From Pterobdella sp. o SKG-2022 (taxonomy: Eukaryota; Annelida; Clitellata; Hirudinida; Piscicolidae), in NCBI GenBank assembly GCA_964035795.1, contig OZ038327.1:7027225-7091224 (forward strand): a stretch of 64,000 nucleotides of DNA, given 5' to 3'. Made by a program: the position numbers and the translations under genes. Position 1 is the stretch's first letter. Every line of letters begins with the position of its first letter. Shown here piece after piece: positions 20,001-30,661 of the stretch. The notes beneath the pieces were generated by a model. That model saw nothing but the letters and a program-made list of their open reading frames with translations. It had not been told where the DNA came from and searched no databases.

Positions 20001-20322
20001 AAACATTGGTTGACAATTTCAGTTTAACTTTTTTATAATTTTTAAATGTATCTAAAAATATTCTTTTTTCTGAATTTTATGAAAAATTAAGAAATTATTC
20101 AAAGTTAAAATTAACGCTAAAAAATGTTAAAACTGCTTTTACGCACATGCGCAAGAAAATTATTTTAAGTAAAAAATTTTTTTCTGTATAAATTTTTCAC
20201 TTTTTAAAACATTTTTGCAAAATTTTTTCAAAAAAGTTGATTTCTACATTTTATAATTATCAATAAACTTGTGAGCTTGAATTTTCATACATGTTTTCCG
20301 AAAATGCGCAAACGCAAATGTT

Positions 20323-20585
20323 CCATTGATAGTCGAGTGAGTCTGATCGAACGAAAGATTAATCTTTTTGTTGTGTTAAGATTTCAAAATTTCGTGAAAA
20401 ATCAAATGTAAAAAATTATGAAATGATATGTAATTGAGAAAAAATATTTATTTTGTTTTGCTTAAACATCAATTCATAATTTTTCTGTTTGATTTTTCAC
20501 AAAATATTGAAATTTTAAGCAACTAATCAGAAGACAACAAAATATTAACCTTCCGTTTCGTTACTTCCTCACTCGATGGTCTCTA
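20323..20585. repeat. Long imperfect inverted repeat (foldback element)
   Basis: The left arm, starting CCATTGATAGTCGAGTGAG, is matched by a right arm ending CTCACTCGATGG; inside, GTGAAAAATCAAA and its complement TTTGATTTTTCAC pair, with AATTATGAAATGAT opposite ATCAATTCATAATT. Arms are about 110 bp with many mismatches and a loop of about 40 bp. No frame of interest. Confidence 0.7.
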
Positions 20586-20639
20586 GAGTCATGCCACGTA
20601 CACACATACATACACACACACACAAACACACAAACCTTC

Positions 20640-20815
20640 TCTCCAGTTTCATTAATTTCTTTTTTGATCTCGTTTTCTGTTTTTCCACTTGAAGCCGCAT
20701 AAGTCTTCACAATTTCCACCATACTTTTGTTGGATTGCTCGTTAACTTCATTTATCAGCTTAACAAGGTCTCCTTGGTTGATTTTGAATGTTGCTCCCTT
20801 TTTTCATTTCCATTT
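20640..20815 (-). pseudogene. Short coding-like remnant of unknown origin
   Basis: The minus strand reads GATFKINQGDLVKLINEV and then KSMVEIVKTYAASSGKTEN without a stop for about 55 codons. It looks protein-like (amphipathic helix pattern) but has no start or clear splice sites. It may be a piece of one of the neighbouring LINEs. A CA-rich run (ACACACATACATAC) lies just left of it. Confidence 0.3.
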
Positions 20816-20819
20816 GAAG

Positions 20820-21149
20820 CGCTACAAAAGCTCTTTAAATGAGCTTTAAATTTAATAAATAGAATAGTTTCAGAGTTGAATGCGATATTTATGGTATTGA
20901 AAATAACTAATAACAGCCATTGTTTTATATAGGTAGCTTCAAGTATGAAAGGTCCATATTTTACATAGCTGCTCTAAAGTCTTGGTATGCAATCACCCTT
21001 GTGATGATGCCACGATAGAAATACCGACTCAACTTAAAACTAAACAACCTCGAAAGAGAAAGAAACGTAGAATGAGATAGATACGAATAACGGCGTCAAT
21101 AAGACTCAAAGTAAAAAGGTGACAGCCTCTCGCCCGGCAGGTGTCTCAT
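20820..21149. other. No gene seen
   Basis: AT-rich sequence without a supported feature. The last about 100 bases probably belong to the following LINE remnant. Confidence 0.4.
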
Positions 21150-21530
21150 GACATAGCAGCATGAGTCCGCAAAGATCTTGGAGAACGAAGAAGCCAAACT
21201 CACGTGGGACCACAATATTGAAGCTAGAAGACCCGACATTGTCCTCGTCAAAAAAAGTCTAGAATTCTATCTGATCGATATAGCTGTGTCAGGTTACGTG
21301 AGAGTGAAAAAAAAGGGAGAGAAAAATGTAGAAGTACAGAGACATACGCAGAAAAATACGGAAACTATGGGAGGTCAAATGCAAAATAGTGTCCATAGTA
21401 GTAGGAGCTCTAGGTACTCCTCCTAAAAGACAGTTTCTGTTCATCTCTTTTGGAACAAAACTATCAGTAAAGATCATTCAAAAAACAGCCATCTTGGAGT
21501 AAACAAGGATTTTGAGGATGGTTCTAGAGG
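21150..21530 (+). mobile_element. LINE remnant encoding a PD-(D/E)xK-like C-terminal endonuclease
   Basis: An open stretch encodes ENEEAKLTWDHNIEARRPDI, then VLVKK and FYLIDIAVSGYVRVKKKGEK, and in a shifted frame KCKIVSIVVGALGTPP and IQKTAIL. The order LTWD, RRPDIV, K, xIDIAV, VVGALGT is the recognisable C-terminal module of a group of non-LTR retrotransposons. The RPD...D...K pattern is consistent with a restriction-like nuclease fold, which is inference. It is a second, better copy of the piece at 17130-17360. Confidence 0.72.
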
Positions 21531-21894
21531 GGAAAAAAGTTTTGAGTTGCAACTCGCTCTTAAACATAACTACTGCTCTATAAAGATGAAGAAAAAAAAA
21601 ATTTTGTATAAAAACCGTTCGGCCTTTTGTCATCCACGCTGGCGTAGTTCCTTTGTAGCATTCTGTTAGATATTTTATTTTTAATTGATTGATGATTGGA
21701 CTTGAAGTTTTTTAGCCAGGACCCTTGTACACCAGCTGGTCCAGGTACTTTCCAGTATTTTTGGCAGAAAATTTTTCACTTTTTATTTTATCTATTTTCT
21801 TCCCAACTGCAAATAGTTTCGTTTTAGCAATAGCTCTCAATGTTGTAATATTGTTCTGTTATTTTTATTTATTTCATTCAAACGGTGAGGTTGA

Positions 21895-22700
21895 CCTTAC
21901 AAAACTTCATGACAAATATAGAATTTTCTCAAAGTGATGCTCTGAGCCCAGTTCTGTTCACAGTGTATCTAGAAGCTTGTATGAAGCAAATACGTCTCAC
22001 CTATCCAGCAGACACCTACGAGCTTATTTATGCTGACGAAGTGAACTTCATCTCTACGGACTCCATAAAGATCGATGAAATAGAAGAAAGACTCCGTCGA
22101 TGGGTTTCAAACTAAACAAAAATAAAACCGAAGAGCTGCTGATATCTGAAAAAGACACAAGCTGGAAAAAGATGAAAGTTTTGGGAAGCTACATTGGAAC
22201 ATTGGAGAAAATTAAGAAAAGAAAAGTTCTGTAAACTATATCTATGAACAAGCTAAATCCTATATGGAAAAGCAACCTCAGTGATACCAAAAAATCTAAG
22301 AATATACGAATGCATGTTCTCTCTATACTCTTATATGGTTTTAGGTGCTTGGGCTGATTCAAAATCATTAGAAACAGCATAGACTTCTTTCAAAGAAGGT
22401 TGGAAAAGGTGCGTTGGCCTGATATACTGAGAAATGAGAAGTGCGATTCCATCACATCGAATGAATGCATGATCTTCAAAATTGATGTTCTATCCCCGAA
22501 ACCTGAAATACTGGATTGGTGACCAGCGGTGATTTCAGCGAAACTTCTTTGCACTTGGAAGTGAGACAGAGACGTCTAAGAATGCTAGGACACATATGCC
22601 GCAATAACCCGCCAGCCAAAGCCATCCTACAAAAAGCACTCAAAAACACCAAAATAGGAAGACAATCATCATTCTTTCTAAACACTTTGTAAATGATTTG
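21895..22700 (+). mobile_element. LINE family C fragment (reverse transcriptase and thumb), decayed
   Basis: Frames give SDALSPVLFTVYLEACMKQI and then YELIYADEVNFIS at about 22015-22053 (motif C, the second Asp replaced by Glu at the end of YAD-E). They continue with WKKMKVLGSYIGT, SMNKLNPIWKSNLSD, SILLYG and QR-L. The thumb order matches the fragment at 26090-26435 and defines family C. Frequent stops and an altered active site make it dead. Confidence 0.75.
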
Positions 22701-23748
22701 TGTTCTCTGAATTTATAAGTTGAGAAAATCGAAACAATTGAGAGAAAAAATTTTATCTTTGGTAATAAATTTTATAAGAAAATAAATTTAATCATTTGAA
22801 ATAAAATTATTTATATGGTGTTTGATACGGAACGTTACCAAAGATCACTCTTTATTATGCTCTATATTTTATTTGTTTATTTTTTACCTTATTTAGTCTT
22901 AGTTAATTATTTCTGTTTATTAACTTTTCCAGTTATTGATTACTACCAGTAGTTATATACTTTTTATATTTTTTCTCAAATTTTTAATCAACCTTGATAC
23001 TACTTGTTAATTTGTGTATTTCACTATGATTATCTTCTAGTTTTAATATCAATAATAATATTGACAGTATATAGCGTCAAGACAAGCAACTGAGGACCCC
23101 CCGTTTGGGATATTGTTGAAAGTCTAAAAACAAGTTGTTGGTAAAACTTTTCTACTGCTCATTACAACTTCTTAAAAGCTCCATAATCAAAATTTTGTTG
23201 TATTTTACCATACTGTTTGCAGGCCAACACCTTGATTGAGGTGGTGGGCTCCCAAGCTCTTGTTGCCCCGAAATTCTCCTGAATGACCGTTGCAATTCAA
23301 TTCAAACTATTCATGGAAGTTTGAATGATTGCAATGATGTTCGACTTTGAAGTTCTTATCCAGATTAATAAATAATTGAAATTTCCGAGTTGATGCTTAA
23401 CCATGAGAGGTAGGCAAATATAGGCTCAACCCCAGTGAGAAATATTATAAACTTGTTCAGTTTGAAGTATCATATTCATTTCCAAAAACCCTGAATGCAC
23501 TTATCAATTGTTTTTTTTTATTTATTTTTATTAATTTTAAAAAAAATTATTTTTAATTTAGATTATTTTTTTTGTTCACTTTTAAGCAAACAAATAAAAG
23601 GCATCTTATTAATTCTCGCCAAAATTAAATAAATTCTCAATTTTTCAATATGAAGAACACTTCGAGTAAATTTGAATAACATTATCAGTCATCAAAGATA
23701 GGTGGACCAATAAATTAGATAGATAGATAGATCAATAGATAGATAAAT
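22701..23748. other. AT-rich stretch, no gene seen
   Basis: Strongly AT-rich with no supported coding frame. It forms the downstream flank of the SMPD4-like gene. A short GATA-type run at about 23719-23747 sits directly after the SMPD4 stop codon. Confidence 0.5.
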
Positions 23749-26700
23749 CTATTGCCCCTTTTCACCCACCCTCACCACCATCCTCATCACCACGACGACC
23801 AGCGTCAGCATGAAAACAAAAAAGAGCAAGATGGCAGAAGAAAGGGAGCACCCAAGGAAGCCTTTAACACAGCCCACCAACAACACCAACATCAACCACG
23901 TCGAGTAGGCCGCCAAAAACCTCAACCGGAATCTCGGTTGAGTCCACCAATTAACGTTTCTCCTGCTCGTTATTGACCTATATCCTATTGGTCCATTTCC
24001 TGTTGAATGCAATTTGACGAAATGTGATTGGCAATTGGTTGGAGCTGATGGTAAAAATAGAGTTCTGCTGATCAATCCCGAGGCTCCTTTTTGCTTGACC
24101 GCTTCTGATAAATTTTCTGAATACACGTGACTGAGATCTTGGCTGAGACTGGTCAAAAACCGCACCAATGAGGCGTTTTCGAAAGATCTTATTGGTTGGA
24201 AATCTGGGTCACCTTGGTAACTGAGGTCGAAGACCTTTTTGTTGTTTATGATCTGTGGTGGTTGGAGTTAAAAAAAATTATAAAAAAATAAATTGAAATA
24301 AAGAAGCTAGATGTGGAAACCGAGATTTATAAAAAGCAACCAAAGATCCTATATATGGCATGAACCTCGTGACGTCCTTGATTGGTCAACCTCACAAAGC
24401 CATCCTCATCAAACTCACAGTCAGGAATGTGATTGGGCGGTTGTGGTTGTGTATAAGTCTGTGTGGTGATCCACCATCATCCACCATTCTACACCACCAT
24501 ACTACACCCCCATCATCCACCATTCTACACCACCATCATCCACTATAATACACCACCATCATCCACCACCGACCATTCTACACCACCATCATCCACCATT
24601 CTACACCACCATCACCCACCATTTTACACCACTATCATTTACCATTCTACACCACCATCATCCACCATTCTACACCACCATCATCCACCATTCTACACCA
24701 CCATCATCCACCATACTACACTACCATCATCCACCATTCTACACCACTATCATTTACCATTCTACACCACCACCCACCTTTCTACACCACCATCATCCAC
24801 CATTCATCATTCTACACTAGCCATCATTCATCCTTCTACACCACCATCATCCACCCACCTGTTGTCTCACGTGACTGGCATCAAGATCTGCGTAAGAGAT
24901 CTTGAAAAAGTCAAAAAGGTTGTTAATGAGAGAGTCAAGTAGGCGGAGTTTAAGGTTAATATGACTCAGCTCCTCTGTGTCTCCGCCCCTCGACCCCATC
25001 AGCCAATCGTATGACCTGGTGTTTCAATATGAATTGTCCTTCAAACTTTGTCTATTACAAAGTGTGCATTTTGAATAAATTCATTTTACCAGCAAAACTT
25101 CAAATTATGAGGATTTATAAGAACCCGTAAAGAAAACCTTGTCATTAGCTAATGAATTATGACAAGGTTTTGTTGAAAATTTTAGCTCAATGAAAATTTC
25201 TTTACGTGTTCTTATAAATCCTCATAATTTGAAGTTTTGCTGGTAAAATTCAAGTTTACAAAGAAACATATGATGTCTCTAGAAAAAAAAATAAATTCAT
25301 TCAAATAAAACTTCTATGAAAATAACCTTAAGAAACACCACCCATCTTCTTTTCCCCCACCACCCACAAACTCCACCCACCACCAAAAAACTCCACCTAC
25401 CTATTGAGCAAACCCTCATGAAACTTGTCTCCAGTGAGGATCATTTGTTGTTGTTGTGTTTTGGACCTGGCCTCGATGGCATTGCAGATAATTGTACTGA
25501 CATCCCGATGCACCTCAGCACTGAACAGATGTTTGTAGGGGGAGTGGTGGGGTTGGTTGGTGTTGATGCTGTCATCCTGTTGAGATTGCTCGTGAGATTT
25601 GATGAGAAGATTGAGTGGTTTAATGGAGAAGACTTGGAAAACGTGATGCAAGAGATGCAGATGGTGGTGGTAGGAAAGGTCGATGTGCACATGTGAGTGT
25701 AGGAAAGAAATGAGGAAGGTGGTGTAGAATGGAAGATTGTCATAAACGAAGGTGACCCACTTCTCACCCAAGTATCTGTTGGGATGATGTGGTGGGTAGG
25801 TGATGGTGTGGTGGGTGGATAATGGTGTGGTGAGTGGATAATGGTGTGGTGGGTTAGTGATGGTGTGGTGGCTGGTTTATGGTGTGGTAGGTGAATAATG
25901 GTAGTGGGCGGGTGATGGTGTGGTGAATGGGTGAATAATGGTGTGATTTTCAATGGATGATGGTGTGGTGGGTGGGTGATGGTTTGGAGGGTGGATGATG
26001 ATGTGGTGGGTGGATGATAGTGACTAAGTAGTCAAAAAAAATAATCACAATAAAGCAAAACAGTCTAGGTAATTTGAAATTTAAAAAACTATGATCAATA
26101 TTAGCAATGAAAGAAAAGATAAGGAATCGGAAGGCACTATCCATGGCTGCAATGAACAAGCTCTGGAAGCTATGGAAAAAAAAGAAGCTGACTTTAAAGA
26201 AAAAAGTAAGATTGTTCAAGGCCTACATATTGCCAATTCTGCTATACAGTTGTGGTACTTGGTCATTGACAAAAACTGATGGGTCTGCCTTAAATTCTTT
26301 CCATCGCCGCCTTCTCAGACGAGTAGTAGGAATATTCTGGCCAGATAAAATAAAATCTGAAGAACTATATAAAAGAACAGAAGTCAGACCATTGCTTATC
26401 ACAGGCACACACTACTTGGTCATATACTAAGACTCAATATAGAATCTCCATAACTTTCTTTTTTTTTTAACTATAGTCTTTATAAAGAATGGAAAGTTTG
26501 GAAATAATAAACAATATTGACATCATCAACCTACATCTATATCATAAGCTCCTTGTTATGTGGTTAAAAAATAAAGTCACCTAATTAGTTAAAATTTATG
26601 GTTGAAACGCAAAACTTCACCTCTTCTTGTCAGGGACTTTTTTATCGACCCCCACTTCATCCCCCTCCCTCGAGACCCCATCACCCACCATTCCATCAAC

Positions 26701-29258
26701 CTCATCATTCAAACCATATTTCCAAGGCTGAATATAAGTCAACCAGACCTGAAATATGAGGTTAGTAGAGGTGTTTTAAATTTTTCATTAGTGTATGTAT
26801 ATATCTATACACACAAATCACAGCATTCCACCCACACCACACCATGTCATACCATACCACACTCTCACACCACATCACATCACACCCGCATTTCCTTCAC
26901 CACCTCTAGTACAGGCCTATCCATCATGCGACCTTCCAAATGATACTTAATGAATGAGAATAACTTTTCTCTCAAGTTTGCATTCCAAACGTTCCTGTTT
27001 GTGTGTGTGTGCGTGTTTGATTGTGTCTCCACATGCATTGTTTGTAGGTGCATATTTTTTTGTGTTGTGTATTGATGTGAAAATGGAGCATTGAAATGTA
27101 AGAAGCACATGACCAACTTCTTGAAGTTGTTCCAGAGAGGAGCATCGCGAGGTGAGAGGTCAGAGTGGGGTTTGGGCAGATGCACAGAGTTGCAAAAGTG
27201 GTGCAACTTCTTCACCATCACTCGGAGAAGGTGATACTGTTCCTCAGATCGACATGACTTAGTGCTGAAAGGAAGGTGGATGCTGGGAAGGTCGAGCCAG
27301 AAGGAAGAGATGATGGAGATAAAGAGTTGAGAGTAGAAGATGGGGCGATGGTGAAGGGGATTGAGATGGTGTTTGGTGGGTGGAGTGTGTTTGATGATGG
27401 ACAGGGCTTGATCATCCAATCGGATGAGTTTTGAGATGGAAGTGGATGATGGTGGTTGGAGGAGTGCTCTGTTGAAGTACTTGAGAGTGGTGGAAGGATC
27501 AATGGAGGGATGTGGTGCGGTGTGTTTGAAGTCGTGTTGTTGTTGTGGACTAAATGAAGTGTTGTGGTGGATCTCCACAGAAGTGTTGAGGGGTGCCTCA
27601 GATGTGCCCAGATGGGGAGATATTTTAGGGGGTATGAAGTTGCTCTTGGTGCTCAGAAACACATCCAGGTACTCAAGAAAGATGCTTGAGTAGGACCACT
27701 GACATTTTGACCCATTTAATTTGAATGCCTGACCTACTTTCCAATTGGTTGGATTGGACAGAAAATATGAAAAGTGGAAGAGAAAGAACTCAAAAGGATC
27801 CAACAGAATAGCATCCCCTGATTGGCTGAAGAGGAGGGGTCGTGACCTCAACTTCAAAATATCGGGAATCTTTCCTGACATAAGCTCCTGTTGCACACTC
27901 GTCTGCAAGGTGTGACTACATCTTATCTACCATCCTTCATATTTAATCATCCCTGCATACCCTCATACTTCATTATCATATCACATACACAGACCCCTAC
28001 CACACCACCTCAGCACAAACCACCCAATCACACACCACCCACAGGGAGACAAGATATTTTGAAAGGGCAATTGAGAGAAAGGTTGTGATCATTGGTCATC
28101 TGCATGAGGGTGGATATGAAAACAGATTCCAAGGAGAAGAATTTGGTGCAGATGTCAAAGTCAATGTGTTGATGTGAGAAGACAAGACCAAAGTTGGCAT
28201 GGTCGAGAAGGTTTCCTGAAAAGTTGAAAATGCTTTCAATCATTTGGGGAACCATCGAGTGAAGGTCCTGGGGGAGTGATGGTGTCAAAGTGGAAATATG
28301 AGATTATAAGCATGGTGATGGTGGAAATATGGTATGACATGAAAACAATATGTAGATGAATGACATAATTTTGAATTTATTGAGGGTGGTGAAATCCTTC
28401 CCATTCACAAAATTTTGGAATTATATTTCATGGAGATCAAACAAAAAATATGAAAGATGATAAAAACCACACTTAATAATGATAGCAACAACAATCATTT
28501 TATTATAGTCAGCATCTTTCCCTTTTCCAAGGGGTCACTGACTTCTTTCCATGATCCAACCCTTTCTTTTCATTTCACTCTGTCATAGGCATCTTCAAGA
28601 TCTAATCCAAGCCCACAACAAAGGTTTTCCATCATACTTTCCCAAGCTAACCTTGGCCTTCCCCTTCCTCTACTGCCTTCCATCTCAAACCTCTATGCCT
28701 GCATAACATAATCATCATCCCTTTTTCTCACAACATGACCCAGCCATCTCAAACTGCCTTGTCTTGCCATTTGCTTCCTCTTTCATCATTCCCATTCTAT
28801 GGAAAACAACATTCCTCATTCTATATCTCTTCCATCTCTTTCTTCATTCCCTCAGCAACCGCCCTCTCGGCTCTTTTTAATCAAAAACATGCAGGATTTA
28901 TTTTCCTTTGATGAGAGTTGTTTCCACCTCCAAAAACTTTTCATCTTCTCTGTAATGGCTTTCCGCACATCCTGATTCCACCACCAATTACCCAAAATAA
29001 TTACCACTACCATTACCCTATCCGATATCTTATTTATTTCCACAACATTCATACATAAATCCTCTCTAACTAATATTCCTACACCACCTATCTTATCTTT
29101 TTCACCAGACCACCATAGTTTAAACCTCCTACCTAAACTACCTAGAAATTTTGAACCCATAAATAATAAAACACCTTGACAGAAGTGCTGATGATGATCT
29201 TGTTGAGATCATTAAAGCAGGCAGCCACATGCTTTTGTAGGGCCAGTACCATGTCTGC
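23749..29258 (-). CDS. SMPD4: Sphingomyelin phosphodiesterase 4 (neutral sphingomyelinase 3) homologue
   Basis: Seven exons (minus strand order): 29258-29175, 28267-28043, 27902-26884, 25775-25401, 25015-24859, 24458-24366 and 24252-23749. They sum to 2457 nt, exactly 819 codons including stop, with all phases matching. The product co-linearly resembles vertebrate SMPD4: DLHSMVPQMIESIF, then LLDPFEFFLFHFSYFL, LRVMVKKLHHFCNS, GEKWVTFVYDNLPFYT, HIPDCEFDEDGFVRL, SYQGDPDFQPIRSFENASLV and a C-terminal double hydrophobic segment after RFRLRFLAAYSTW. SMPD4 is an ER/nuclear-envelope membrane protein linked to sphingomyelin hydrolysis and nuclear pore biology. The first coding exon, before ADMVLALQKH, is missing; about 15-20 residues are expected. 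Donors GAG/GTTCAT and CCT/GTGGGT are weak but required by homology. The introns hold minisatellites, a foldback and antisense LINE C. Confidence 0.88.
24466..24850. repeat. Intronic minisatellite (CCACCATTCTACACCACCATCAT-type)
   Basis: About 15 imperfect copies of a unit near ATCCACCATTCTACACCACC. The array fills the whole SMPD4 intron between exons 25015-24859 and 24458-24366: in transcript sense the donor GTGGGTGGATGATGG is itself the first repeat unit. Confidence 0.88.
25083..25252. repeat. Compound foldback element with nested hairpin (SMPD4 intron)
   Basis: Outer arms of about 52 bp (ATTTTACCAGCAAAACTTCA onward to CGTAAAGAAA) are inverted copies with one mismatch. Inside lies a second, smaller palindrome with stem AACCTTGTCAT. 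It is located between two SMPD4 exons and would fold in the pre-mRNA. No coding capacity. Confidence 0.9.
25785..26020. repeat. Intronic minisatellite (GGTGTGGTGGGTGGATAAT-type)
   Basis: About ten copies of a 24-28-bp unit. In SMPD4 transcript sense it is C/A-rich (CACCACACCATCACCCACC) and abuts the acceptor CCCAACAG before the exon at 25775. The opposite end of the same intron (26883 leftwards) begins with the complementary GTGATGTGATGTGGTGTG. Confidence 0.85.
26090..26435 (+). mobile_element. LINE family C fragment, antisense in an SMPD4 intron
   Basis: A single open frame (26107-26430) encodes KIRNRKALSMAAMNKLWKLW, then FKAYILPILLYSCGTWSLTK, FHRRLLRRVVGIFWPDKIKS and EELYKRTEVRPL. This is the thumb and post-thumb part of a non-LTR reverse transcriptase, the same order as at 22190-22450 but better preserved. 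It is truncated at both ends. Confidence 0.82.
28500..29160 (-). mobile_element. Internally deleted RTE-like LINE in the first known SMPD4 intron
   Basis: Minus strand from 29160: an endonuclease segment (RRFKLWWSGEKDKIGGVGIL, then EINKISDRVMVV) joins directly, within one frame, to a linker segment (NWWWNQDVRKAITEKMKSFW). That in turn joins the 3'-end signature SLRWLGHVVRKRDDD and GRGRPRLAWESMMEN near 28720-28640. The palm with the catalytic Asp residues is missing, so this is an internal deletion copy. Its 5' end lies about 14 bp from the SMPD4 splice donor at 29174. Confidence 0.78.
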
Positions 29259-30660
29259 CTGGGTTGAGGTGGTCACATAAATGATGATAAAAATTATGAA
29301 CTATACATGATAATCTTAAACTATATAGCATGAGAATAATCTAAATGAAAGCAATAATTATTTTTCAAAATTCCTATATCAAAAATAGGAGATTAACAAA
29401 AATACACTTGTTTAAATAAAAAGACATAATTTTGATAAGATTAGTCTTAAGGTGAAGCATTGGCAATATTAATCTGTCAATTAATCAATCAAATTCTTTT
29501 TATAGCCCATTTTCCTTTGCCAAGGGTCGGGCTAACAAAATACTTTTTGAAATCATTGCCTTAAACATTTGAAGAGAAATAAATGTTAGCTTTCATGACC
29601 TAGCAACATGAAGAATGAACAATAGGAACAATGAATGTTATAGTCAACATTTTTTCTTCAAATAAATATAAAAAAACTTTTAAAATGCATCTATGTAGCT
29701 GAAAATTGTCTTCAATAAGTTCATTTTTTAATATAGGGTTGAAATTAGCAAAAATTATTTTTTGAAGAATAGATTTGATCTAAAGTTGTCTCATTAAGTT
29801 TCACAAAAATATGATTCATAATCATGAACAGAATTATAATAGTGAGACTTATTTTTGACAACTTTAACAGAATTGTAAAAAAAATGACGTAAAATTACAA
29901 TAAGAATGAAGCAGATTTGATTGGTGAATATTTTTTTGTGAAGTATTTGAAAGTTATGCCACTACGATCAAATTTTCAGTTAAATTTTAATCAAAATTAT
30001 TTTTGAAAAAAATAAAAATAGTATTGAAGTTAAAATTGTTTAGAATGTCTTAGAACCTGGGCGTTTGGTACACTTTTGTGCAACATTCTTGCCAATCAAA
30101 TTAATTTTATAAATCTAAAAAAATTATTAACGCTTTAGAAAAATTCTACACGACAAGCAGGCGAAAAATACTCAAACTTTACTTTTAAGAAGCCAAGAAC
30201 TCTGACAATTTAACAAATAAAAAACTCACAAATTCAAATTTAAAACATTCATAGTTATTTGTGTTTAAAAAAATTTTTGAAAACAAACTTTGACGGTAGA
30301 AAGTTTGACAATCTTGCCATCCCTGCAGGCAAACACAGTGTGAACCTCACACAGCTTCTTGTTGAACACTTGCTTCAAGAATTGATTTATTTCATTAAAT
30401 TTTCTTTTTATACTCCACCACATTTTCATTTTCATTCTACACCATATTCCACCCTGCTTCCCTCTTCTCTCGGATGGGGGAACTTTGAAGAAGCTGCCAT
30501 TCAAAATATATAATTATTCACGAAGAGGTGCAAATGAAATATGAAGAAGAAGATGAGAATGTAAATGATTCGAAACGATAAAACATGTATAAAGTTTGAA
30601 AAATTAAGATTACAGTGTAATAGCTGGATATTGTTCATAAGTACATTGATATCTTTCTAT
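29259..30660. other. AT-rich flank; one LINE 3'-end relic
   Basis: No gene is supported; an upstream SMPD4 exon should lie in or beyond this stretch but I cannot identify it. At about 29465-29535 (minus sense) the sequence GACCCTTGGCAAAGGAAAAT is similar to the 3' end of the LINE at 28500-28530, followed by a GATTGATTAATTGAC tail, so it is a short 3' relic of the same family. Confidence 0.45.
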
Positions 30661-30661
30661 T

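Noticed and set aside
23752..23976. His-rich plus-strand frame at 23.75-23.98 kb
   Set aside because: Antisense of the last SMPD4 exon; no independent support.
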